Positions 52,169 through 59,972 of a stretch of 64,000 nt of DNA are shown here, piece by piece. Source of the stretch: an uncultured Desulfovibrio sp. (GTDB lineage Bacteria; Desulfobacterota; Desulfovibrionia; Desulfovibrionales; Desulfovibrionaceae); assembly GCA_900547595.1 (NCBI GenBank), contig URHE01000001.1:1-64000 (forward strand). The letters are read 5' to 3'. The notes beneath the pieces are model-generated. The model made no database searches, was not told where the DNA came from, and saw nothing but the letters and a program-made list of their open reading frames with translations. The translations under genes and the position numbers were made by a program. Position 1 is the first letter of the stretch, and every line of letters begins with the position of its first letter.

Positions 52169-53239
52169 CTACACCTCAACCGATATTTGCGGTCTGCCGT
52201 CGATCGTGCCGCCTGACGGGGCCCATCGTCCGGCGCTGTCTCTGGCAAAAATGCGAATATCCCCGGCATACTCATTTTTGATGCCAGTTGAAGAATGCGC
52301 ACCGCGAAGCACACTGGAGGCAAACATGGAATCTATGGATACCGTATCCGATCCATCACGCGCGTCTACCGAGCCGTTTGCAAGACCCTCAAGTGAAATT
52401 CTGTCGTTGCCGCTTCCGCCGAGAATGTGAAGATTGAGAAGGAGTTCGGAGGAGAGAATGGAATCGTCCCCGTTCCCCGCGTCGATCCGGCCGCCAGCCA
52501 CGCCTCTGTTGAGCATGATGGTGTCGTCCCCATCGCCGCCGTTAACATAGAGCGTATGGCCGGTGGGTGAAGCTTCGGCGCCGAGAAAGCGGAAGCTGTC
52601 ATTGCCCGCGCCCAGAGAAATACTGAGAGTATTGCCACCACCTGGACCATCAAGCACATACACCCTGTCATCACCATCGCCTGCATCAATATTCACAGTA
52701 CCCGGCATGGTGAAGATGGTGTCATTACCACCGTTAGCGTTCACCTGCGCGCCAGTGATATTGAAGATGACATCCCCGCTGTCGCTTCCTTCCAGAGGTG
52801 CGCCGCCGGCGCTTTCCGAGACAAGCCGGCCATGCAGGTCGTATATCCTGACGAATTCATCGGTGACGACCTCAATGCCGCCGTCCCCGGTATCGGAAAA
52901 GCGGACATTGCCCGGCAGATCCGCAAAAGACACGCTTTCCCCGGATTTCAGGACGATATTCACCTCGGATACACCGGAGGGACCGACCGTGCCGGAAATC
53001 TGCGCGCCGCCCTCCGTGAACGCGGAGACGGACTGCCGGAAGTGCGCGAGCCTGCTCTGGAAATCGTGGATCTGGAGATCATCCACAAGGCTTCTGATGG
53101 TTTCGCCCGCGTCTGCATCTGCCGCTGTCGCCGCGCCGGTTTCCACAACGGCAGACGGGAAAGAGGGCACCTGTCTCGCTGCAGCAAAATGGTCAAGCAG
53201 GGTGTTCAGCGGCCCCTGCGTGGCGGTGATGGACATCAT
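52169..53239 (-). CDS. RTX (hemolysin-type calcium-binding) repeat protein, shorter
   Basis: A 356-residue protein with no signal peptide. The C-terminal half (from ~residue 155) is made of glycine/aspartate repeats of the GGxGxDxhx type, for example NGGDGDDTIMLNRG, DAGNGDDSILSSEL and LGGSGNDRISLEG, which form a calcium-binding beta-roll. Such proteins are usually exported by a type I system using a C-terminal signal. The N-terminal region (VSEVNIVLKSGESVSF onward) shares layout with its neighbour. Start MM at 53239. Confidence 0.85.
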   Translation of the reverse strand: MMSITATQGPLNTLLDHFAAARQVPSFPSAVVETGAATAADADAGETIRSLVDDLQIHDFQSRLAHFRQSVSAFTEGGAQISGTVGPSGVSEVNIVLKSGESVSFADLPGNVRFSDTGDGGIEVVTDEFVRIYDLHGRLVSESAGGAPLEGSDSGDVIFNITGAQVNANGGNDTIFTMPGTVNIDAGDGDDRVYVLDGPGGGNTLSISLGAGNDSFRFLGAEASPTGHTLYVNGGDGDDTIMLNRGVAGGRIDAGNGDDSILSSELLLNLHILGGSGNDRISLEGLANGSVDARDGSDTVSIDSMFASSVLRGAHSSTGIKNEYAGDIRIFARDSAGRWAPSGGTIDGRPQISVEV

Positions 53240-53281
53240 GGGCAATCTCCCAGGCAACACGGGGGACGAGCCGTGCCGCCG

Positions 53282-54736
53282 CTACAAAAGCGGGGCCGCC
53301 TCCTTCAGCGGAAGTTCCGGCATGCGCGAGCTCTGCGCCAGCACCCCCTCAAACGTCCGAGAAGCGCCCCCGCCCCACGCGATACCGCGCAGCGTGTCGT
53401 CCTCGCCGTCATCCCGCGGGGCCTTGCCGTCCGGAGAAGCGAGATTTTCCCACAGGCCCGTTGCCAGCATTTCCGGGGACAGGATCATGCTTGAGATCAT
53501 GGAAGTGACGGAAATGGCGTCATTGCCCAGGCCGTTGACCAAAAGACTGCGGAACATGGTTTCCACGGAAATTTCGTTGTCGCCGTCGCCGCCGTCAATG
53601 ACGCTGTCCACAGCGGAGCCGACGCGAATCACATCATTGCCGCCACCGCTGCCGATTGATGCGCCGTGGAGCCCCTGCACGAAAATCCTGTCATCTCCGG
53701 CCCCGCCATCCAGTCGTCCGGCATCACGTCCGGCGGCATACAGGAACCCTACTTCCATCTCGTCATTGCCGTTGCCGCCCGAAACCACGACAGAGCCGGC
53801 GGAGAGAAAATCAATACTGATTCCATCATCTCCATCGCCGCCATTCAGGCTGATGTCTCCATCGCCCATGACTTTGCCCAGCCGGATGCTGTCATTGCCG
53901 TCGCCGCCGTCAATGCGGATATCGGCATTCAGGGTTTCGGCGACTTCAAGGCTGTCATCGCCGTCGCCGAGGGAGATATCCAGACTTTGCACGAATCTTC
54001 CGGCCACAATGACCTTGTCGTTGCCATCGCCGCCGGAAATATCTGCCCGGCTTGCATAGGTGATGACCAGATCATCCCCGGCGCCGCCCCGCACCGCCGA
54101 ATCCGAAAAATTAATGATGACGTCGTTTCCGTCAGTGCCCGCAAGCGCATCACCGCCCTCTCCAGTGACGATTCTGTTTCCCTGGGCATCGAAGGCGAAG
54201 GTGGCGTCCCCGGTGATCATGAGGAGTTCCCCGTTTTCAGCGTGGCTAAAACGGACATCCCCGCTGATGCCGTCAACAGCGAGCGTGCGCCCGTCCGAAA
54301 GGGCAAGCCGGACTGTCGCGCCATGACTGGAGGTTGATACGGAAACCCGGGTGCCGTTGCTCATGGTTGCGGAAACCGGAGCCGCCTGCGCCTGCAGGGG
54401 ACTAAGCGAAAAATGGCCCTGCGAGCGGTCATGCGCGGCGAAAATATCCCTGTCCTGTTTTTCAAGATATTCCACAAGCTGACGCCGGAAATGTGAGGAC
54501 ACAGGCACATCGGCAGACGCCGTGGCCTCTTCCTTCGACCCGGGAGCGGCGAACCGCCCGTCAGGGCTGACCGTTTTGCCGCCGTCCGTCAGCGTGACAT
54601 AATCAAGCGCCACCGTCCTGCCCACCGCTGAAGCGCAGGCCAGGTTTTCAATGCCTCCGCTGTTGGGGCGCGGAAATTGGAGCGCAGAAAAAGACCTTTG
54701 GATGCCGTGGTGTTGTTCCGCCATCAAATGTATCAT
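53282..54736 (-). CDS. RTX (hemolysin-type calcium-binding) repeat protein, longer
   Basis: A 484-residue paralogue of the following gene, with 42 bp between them. N-terminal ~200 residues include the shared beta segment (VRLALSDGRTLAVDG, then DVRFSHAENGELLMITGD). Then come about eight or more RTX units such as RGGAGDDLVITYA, DGGDGNDSIRLGKV, NGGDGDDGISIDFL and SGGNGNDEMEVGF. No N-terminal signal. The ATG at 54736 follows AAGGAGAG. Likely secreted and calcium-dependent in folding; a toxin or enzyme head is not recognised. Confidence 0.86.
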   Translation of the reverse strand: MIHLMAEQHHGIQRSFSALQFPRPNSGGIENLACASAVGRTVALDYVTLTDGGKTVSPDGRFAAPGSKEEATASADVPVSSHFRRQLVEYLEKQDRDIFAAHDRSQGHFSLSPLQAQAAPVSATMSNGTRVSVSTSSHGATVRLALSDGRTLAVDGISGDVRFSHAENGELLMITGDATFAFDAQGNRIVTGEGGDALAGTDGNDVIINFSDSAVRGGAGDDLVITYASRADISGGDGNDKVIVAGRFVQSLDISLGDGDDSLEVAETLNADIRIDGGDGNDSIRLGKVMGDGDISLNGGDGDDGISIDFLSAGSVVVSGGNGNDEMEVGFLYAAGRDAGRLDGGAGDDRIFVQGLHGASIGSGGGNDVIRVGSAVDSVIDGGDGDNEISVETMFRSLLVNGLGNDAISVTSMISSMILSPEMLATGLWENLASPDGKAPRDDGEDDTLRGIAWGGGASRTFEGVLAQSSRMPELPLKEAAPLL

Positions 54737-55077
54737 CTGTGCTCTCCTTGCAGGAAGACGCAGACCTATTCACACGTTATGACAGGCTTTCTTCCCGCGC
54801 CAGGCCATATGCGGCCTCCCCTGGATATCAAAGAAGGGTGATGCGCTGTACGCTCGCAGAGGCGATCATCGCGCATCCCATACGAAGCAGGAAAAAATTT
54901 CGCGCGTAGTGAAAAATATCCAAATCCAAGCAAAATATATTCCAGGAAAATCTTTCCGGGGGATAACGCAACGGCTCGATGACACGGTCATTGGAACCTG
55001 CGCGTCGATCGGGAATGCCCAGGCGCAACGGAGAAGGTCAGGCCGACGTATGGTTGCGGCGTGCTGCCGATGAATTT
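54737..55077. other. Intergenic region upstream of the RTX genes
   Basis: These ~340 bases contain no supported gene (the small frame at 54828-55028 lacks a start site). An AT-rich patch at 54890-54960 probably holds the promoter of the minus-strand RTX genes. HydF converges from the right end of the gap and ends at 55078. No repeat or RNA gene is recognised. Confidence 0.5.
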
Positions 55078-56340
55078 TCAGCGCGTCGCCCTGTATGCGG
55101 CAAGCGCTTCGGGAAACGGCGCAAGCGCGCGCTCCAGCACGCCCTGTCCGAGGGAAAGGGCAAGTCCGTAATTGGTCATGGGGATGTTTGCCGCGCGGGC
55201 GGCGGCCATGCGTTCCAGCATCTGGCGGCGCGTGATGACGCAGCCGCCGCAGTGGATGACGGCTTTTGTTCCGTCGGGATAGGCAAAGAACTCCGGGCCC
55301 GCCGCCATCACCACATGCACGTCCCCGCCCGCCAGCGCGCGCAGCAGCCGGGGCAGCTTGACGCGGCCAATGTCGTCCGCCTGGGGATGGTGGGAACAGC
55401 CCTCCTGGATGACCACCGTCTCACCGGGCGCAAGCCGCTCCAGAGCAGCCGCCCCGGCGGCCAGTGTCGCGAGATCGCCCTTGAGACGCGCCATGAGGAT
55501 GGAAAAGGTGGTCAGCGGCACCTGCGGCGGCGTGGCGGCCACAGCCTCGCGCACCACCTGCGAATCGCAGACCACGAGATCAGGCGGTGCCGCCAGGCGC
55601 TGCTGGGCCGCAACGTATTCGCCCGGGGTCGTCACAAGGCAGATGCCGCGCGCATCCAGACAATCGCGGATGGCCTGCACCTGGGGTTGGATAAGACGCC
55701 CCTTGGGCGCGCCGGAATCCAGCGGCACCACCAGCGCCACCAGCCCCCCCGGCGGCAGCAGATTTTCCAGAAGCGGCGGCTGGCGCAGGGCGGCATCCGG
55801 GAGGATGCGCGCAAGTTCCGCCACCACGGCCCCCACACCGCTCCCGGTCCTGGCGGAAACGCCGATCTCCCGCCGCCCGCCCGTGACCCGGGGCTCCCCG
55901 TCCTCAATATCCGTTTTGTTGCGGAGCACCACATAGGGAATGCCGCGTTCGTCCAGCAGGGCGGCGAGCTCCCGCTCCGGCGCCTCCCACCGGCCCCTGT
56001 CCGTCACAAGCAGAACGGCATCCACACCGTGCAGCGCGGTCAGGGTCCGCTCCACGCGCTGCCTGCCAAGGTCGCCCTCATCGTCGATGCCGGCCGTGTC
56101 CAGCAGGACAACAGGCCCCAGCGGGGCCAGCTCCATGGTTTTGGCGACAGGATCGGTGGTGGTGCCGGGCGTTTCCGAAACAAGGGAAACCGCCTGCCCC
56201 GCCAGGGCATTGAGCAGGGCGGACTTCCCCGCGTTACGGCGCCCGGCCAGGGCGATATGCGGACGCAGCCCCCGGGGCGCGCCCCGGTCTTGCGCCGTCC
56301 CCTGACCGGTATCACGCGGACATTCAGGCGCGGTCATCAT
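55078..56340 (-). CDS. hydF: [FeFe]-hydrogenase maturation GTPase HydF
   Basis: A 420-residue scaffold that carries the 2Fe precursor to the hydrogenase. G domain: G1 ALAGRRNAGKSALLN, G3 DTAGIDDEG, G4 RNKTD. The C-terminal cluster motif has Cys in QEGCSHHPQADDIG and the pair in VIHCGGCVITRRQM. Start at the tandem ATG at 56340/56337 after GGGGGAGG. It overlaps dedA by 17 nt. Confidence 0.94.
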   Translation of the reverse strand: MMTAPECPRDTGQGTAQDRGAPRGLRPHIALAGRRNAGKSALLNALAGQAVSLVSETPGTTTDPVAKTMELAPLGPVVLLDTAGIDDEGDLGRQRVERTLTALHGVDAVLLVTDRGRWEAPERELAALLDERGIPYVVLRNKTDIEDGEPRVTGGRREIGVSARTGSGVGAVVAELARILPDAALRQPPLLENLLPPGGLVALVVPLDSGAPKGRLIQPQVQAIRDCLDARGICLVTTPGEYVAAQQRLAAPPDLVVCDSQVVREAVAATPPQVPLTTFSILMARLKGDLATLAAGAAALERLAPGETVVIQEGCSHHPQADDIGRVKLPRLLRALAGGDVHVVMAAGPEFFAYPDGTKAVIHCGGCVITRRQMLERMAAARAANIPMTNYGLALSLGQGVLERALAPFPEALAAYRATR

Positions 56341-57004
56341 TCCTCCCCCGCCGGGTGGCGGCGTCCTTTCCACGCCCAAGCCATGCGCGGATGAATTCGA
56401 TACAGACCGGCATGACGGAAATCAGGATGATGGCATAGACGATGAGGCTGAAATTTTCCCGGACCCACGCCAGATTGCCGAGAAAGAATCCGGCCGAGAC
56501 GAGCGCGCCCACCCAGAGCAGACAGCCGATGATATTGTAAAAGAAGAACACTGCCGGATTCATCAGGGCAATGCCCGCCACAAAGGGGGCGAAGGTGCGC
56601 ACAATGGGAATGAACCGCGCGAGCACGATGGCCTTGCCGCCATGGCGTTCGTAAAAATAATGCGCCTTGAGGAGGTATTCCTTCCTGATGAACCGGCTTT
56701 CCCGCGAAAAGATGGGCGGCCCCACATGGCGGCCGATGCAATAGTTCACGGCATCGCCGCCGATGCCCGCCGCAAGGAAAATGAGCATGACTTCCGGATA
56801 GCCCATCAGTCCGGCTCCGGCTACCACGCCGGACGCGAACAGCAGGGAATCGCCGGGCAGAAACGGCGTGACCACCAGCCCTGTCTCGCAAAAGACGATG
56901 ATAAACAGGATGGCGTATATCCACAGACCATATTGTTCCACCAGCTCAAAAAGATGGACGTCGATGTGGAGCACGAAATCCAGAAAATAGCTCAGCGTTT
57001 CCAT
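56324..57004 (-). CDS. DedA family membrane protein
   Basis: A 226-residue inner-membrane protein with several hydrophobic helices. DedA motifs are seen in FCETGLVVTPFLPGDSLLFA and in the GGKAIVLARFIPIVRTFAPF block with its conserved Arg and Pro residues. Family members act in lipid-carrier or membrane homeostasis; its specific role is unknown. The ATG at 57004 is preferred. Upstream of and overlapping hydF. Confidence 0.93.
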   Translation of the reverse strand: METLSYFLDFVLHIDVHLFELVEQYGLWIYAILFIIVFCETGLVVTPFLPGDSLLFASGVVAGAGLMGYPEVMLIFLAAGIGGDAVNYCIGRHVGPPIFSRESRFIRKEYLLKAHYFYERHGGKAIVLARFIPIVRTFAPFVAGIALMNPAVFFFYNIIGCLLWVGALVSAGFFLGNLAWVRENFSLIVYAIILISVMPVCIEFIRAWLGRGKDAATRRGRNDDRA

Positions 57005-57153
57005 CCGCCAATGACTCCTTATGCAGGGAGCGGGATATTCGGCGCGGCTCCCGGCGCATGCCGGGACGGCCCAACCGGTGAAGGGACGCCAGGGACCGGG
57101 GCCCCCCGACTTGCCTCTTGTACCCCAGCGGCGCCTGTGGCACAACAGGCGGC

Positions 57154-58308
57154 ATGCGATCCCCCTTCTGGATGCGGTACATCCTGGGCGCCCTGTCCGC
57201 CGTCCTGCTGCTCATGGCCCCCGGGGCGGGACATGCCGCCGAAGCCTACAAACCCGCTTTCCGCACGCTTGGCGAAGTGCTGGCAGAACCCGCCCTGCGC
57301 CTGGACATCAATGTCTGGTACCCGGGCACCCGGCAGCCACGCGAACTCAGCTACACGCCCTGGACGCTTTATGCCGCGCGCAACGGACGCCCGGCGGAAG
57401 GCCGCTTTCCCCTGCTCCTGCTTTCACACGCAACGCCGGGAACGCGCTTTTCCCACCACGACACCGCCGCGCGCCTGGCGGCCAGGGGTTTTGTGGTGGC
57501 GGCCCCGGCCCACGCCCATGACAGCATGCACAACATGGACGACCTGTTCACCTGGCCGCAACTGGAAAACCGCGCGAAGGAACTGTCGGCCACCATCCGC
57601 ATCCTGCTGGACGACAAGGAGCTCGCCGCCAGCATCGACCCCGGGCGTATCGGCGTGCTCGGTTTCGGCACCGGCGCCACAACGGCCCTGCTCCTCGGCG
57701 GCGCCCTCCCCGACTGCGTCCCCTGGTCCGGCTACTGCGCCAGGGCTGGCGCCGGAGACGCCTACTGCAATCCGTGGGTCAGGGAAAAAATCGACGCCAT
57801 GTGCGCGGCCTTTCCCCTCAGGCGCAGCCCGGCGGACCCGCGCATCAAGGCCGTGGCCGCCGTGGCGCCGGGGTATGGCATGCTGTTCGGTCCCGCATCG
57901 TTCCGCCATTTTTATCCGCCCCTCCTGCTGGTGGTGGCGGGCGCGGAAAAGCTGGACAGGGCCGATTTCCATGCCAGGGCCATCGCGCGGGTGCCCGGCC
58001 TGAAAGCCACTGTCCTGGAACTTCCGCAGGCGGATACCGGGGCCCTTATGGCCCCCTGTCCGCCCAGCATCGCTTCGGAACTTCCCGAACTCTGCCTTTC
58101 GGTGCCCCCCGAAACGCGCGCCGCCCTGGCGCAACGCCTCGATGACGCGCTGGCGGATTTTTTTCTGCGTCATCTCGGCAGCAGCGCCCATGTGCCGGTC
58201 ATTCCCGCGCCTCCCGATCTCACGCCTCCGGCGCCGAAGCCTCCGGTACCCGTCGCTCCGGCCAAGCCCCAGAAACGCCGCTCCCGCCACAACCGCACCG
58301 CATCCTGA
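57154..58308 (+). CDS. Secreted alpha/beta-hydrolase-like protein without the usual nucleophile
   Basis: A 384-residue protein with a signal peptide (ALSAVLLLMAPGAGHAAE). The fold resembles dienelactone hydrolase/PAF-acetylhydrolase-like proteins: FPLLLLSHATPGTRFSHHDT, GFVVAAPAHAHD, then the elbow region IGVLGFGTGATTALLLGG. The elbow, normally GxSxG, reads GFGTG, so the serine is absent. The C-terminus is a Pro/Lys/Arg tail. The gene may encode a non-enzymatic or atypical protein. The ATG at 57154 gives a normal signal peptide. Divergent from dedA-hydF. Confidence 0.72.
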   Translation: MRSPFWMRYILGALSAVLLLMAPGAGHAAEAYKPAFRTLGEVLAEPALRLDINVWYPGTRQPRELSYTPWTLYAARNGRPAEGRFPLLLLSHATPGTRFSHHDTAARLAARGFVVAAPAHAHDSMHNMDDLFTWPQLENRAKELSATIRILLDDKELAASIDPGRIGVLGFGTGATTALLLGGALPDCVPWSGYCARAGAGDAYCNPWVREKIDAMCAAFPLRRSPADPRIKAVAAVAPGYGMLFGPASFRHFYPPLLLVVAGAEKLDRADFHARAIARVPGLKATVLELPQADTGALMAPCPPSIASELPELCLSVPPETRAALAQRLDDALADFFLRHLGSSAHVPVIPAPPDLTPPAPKPPVPVAPAKPQKRRSRHNRTAS

Positions 58309-58455
58309 CGCCGCGACCCGAGGCCGGAGGCGGCTGTGGCGCCCTTTCCGACTGGCGTTTTTTTCCACGACATGCTAGGGTGCTGCCACCGCAGACCTCC
58401 GTCTCTCCCGCAGCGCTGACTGCGGGTTCACCTCTTGCTTCTTTGAGGATGCATT

Positions 58456-59859
58456 ATGCCCGGCACATCTCCGTCCGCTTCCATCACGTCCTGGCTGGAC
58501 CCCGTCGCCATCGAAACGGCACTTGCCCGTGAAAGCGCGCCCGAAACGGCTGTCGTGCGTGAAATTCTTGATAAATCCCTGGCACTGGAACCGCTGGGCC
58601 CCGATGAGATCGTGGCCCTGCTCCGGGTGCGGAAACCGGAGGATATGCAGCTCATCCTTGGCACCGCGGACCTCGTCAAGCAAAAGGTCTACGGCGACCG
58701 CATCGTGCTCACGGCGCCGCTCCACATCAGCAATACCTGTGCCAGCGAATGCCGGTACTGCGCCTCCCGCAAGGGCAACACGGCCATCCAGCGCAAACGC
58801 CTGGACCAGACGGAGCTGCGCGAAGCCGCGCGCAAACTCATCCGGCAGGGGCACAAGCGCGTTGTGCTGGTAAGCGGCCAGAGCACGAGTGCCGATGTGG
58901 AATACTGGGCCGAAGCCGTTGAGATACTGCACCGGCTCTTTGACGGCATGGGCGAGATCCGCCGGGTCAACCTGGACCTCGGCGTCCTCACCGCCGAGGA
59001 ATACGCGCTGCTGCGGCGCACCGAAGCCGGAACGGTCAACATCTATCAGGAGACCTATCACGAAGAGAGCTACCGCAACGCCCATCCCGGCGGCCCCAAA
59101 AGCGACTTTGCAGGCCGGCTGCTCGGTCCCGACACGGCGCTCAGGGCCGGAATGACCGACGTGGGGCTGGGGCTTGCCCTGGGCCTGGGGCCATGGGAAT
59201 TTGACCTGCTCGCCCTGGCGGCCCATGCCGCCCATCTTGCCCGTGAATACGGCGCGGGCGGCCGCACGGTCAATCTGCATCGCGTCCGGCCCGCGCCCGG
59301 CTGCGATTTTCAGCCGCCCTACGCCATGAACGACGAGGACTTCCTGCGTTGCGTCGCCATCACGCGGCTGGCCATTCCCTATACGGGCATTCTGCTGACC
59401 ACCCGCGAACCCGCCGGGCTTTGGCGCGCGGCCTGCAATACGGGCTGTTCGCAATTGCTCACCGGCAGCATCGCCAACCCCTATGAAAGCTGGACGGACG
59501 CGCCCGGCGAAAAGGCGCCCTTCCCCATCGGCGAGGACTGCCATCTGGATGAGGTCGTGCGTTTTCTCCTTGAGGAGGCCCGGCACCTGCCCTCATTCTG
59601 CACGGCCTGCCCGCGCCTTGGCCGCAGCGGCAAGGAGTTCATCTCCCTTGTCCGCGGGGGAAACATCAAGTCTCAGTGCGGGCCCAACTCCATGGCATCG
59701 TTCATGGAATTCCTCCTCAACTATGCGACGCCCTATACGCGTCAGCTTGGCGAAAAGGTCATTGCCGAAAAGCTGGAGCAGCTCGCCGAGCATGAACGCG
59801 GCGCGGCGGAGCGTCTTCTCCAGAAGGTGCGTTCGGGCCGCATGGACGAATTCATCTAG
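58456..59859 (+). CDS. hydG: [FeFe]-hydrogenase maturase HydG (radical SAM tyrosine lyase)
   Basis: A 467-residue enzyme that cleaves tyrosine to supply CO and CN for the H-cluster. Radical SAM cysteines are Cys95, Cys99 and Cys102 (CASECRYC). The auxiliary cluster motif at the C-terminus has CTACPRLGRSG and a third Cys in NIKSQCGPNSM (Cys-x2-Cys-x22-Cys), which distinguishes HydG from ThiH. The start has GAGGAT. It lies near hydF, but no hydE or hydrogenase subunit is in the window. Confidence 0.96.
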   Translation: MPGTSPSASITSWLDPVAIETALARESAPETAVVREILDKSLALEPLGPDEIVALLRVRKPEDMQLILGTADLVKQKVYGDRIVLTAPLHISNTCASECRYCASRKGNTAIQRKRLDQTELREAARKLIRQGHKRVVLVSGQSTSADVEYWAEAVEILHRLFDGMGEIRRVNLDLGVLTAEEYALLRRTEAGTVNIYQETYHEESYRNAHPGGPKSDFAGRLLGPDTALRAGMTDVGLGLALGLGPWEFDLLALAAHAAHLAREYGAGGRTVNLHRVRPAPGCDFQPPYAMNDEDFLRCVAITRLAIPYTGILLTTREPAGLWRAACNTGCSQLLTGSIANPYESWTDAPGEKAPFPIGEDCHLDEVVRFLLEEARHLPSFCTACPRLGRSGKEFISLVRGGNIKSQCGPNSMASFMEFLLNYATPYTRQLGEKVIAEKLEQLAEHERGAAERLLQKVRSGRMDEFI

Positions 59860-59876
59860 CAAAAACAGAACTTCTT

Positions 59877-59920
59877 CCGGGGCGCGTTGCGGGGCTTTCT
59901 GCCGCCGGGACGCGCCCCGG
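59877..59920 (+). terminator. Hairpin downstream of hydG
   Basis: A perfect 10-bp stem (CCGGGGCGCG/CGCGCCCCGG) with a 24-nt loop starts 17 bp after the stop. No T-run follows, so termination is uncertain. Confidence 0.4.
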
Positions 59921-59972
59921 CAAATTTCTGCCGGTGATCCTTTCATCACGGCGGCCAGCAAGGGGGCACGGC

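Noticed and set aside
52563..54059. 498-codon plus-strand Ser/Pro-rich open frame
   Set aside because: Complement of the RTX repeats; repetitive composition mirrors the real genes.
52300..54200. Regular repeats suggesting a CRISPR array
   Set aside because: Repeats are coding, of variable sequence and spacing, and translate to RTX units; no cas genes are present.
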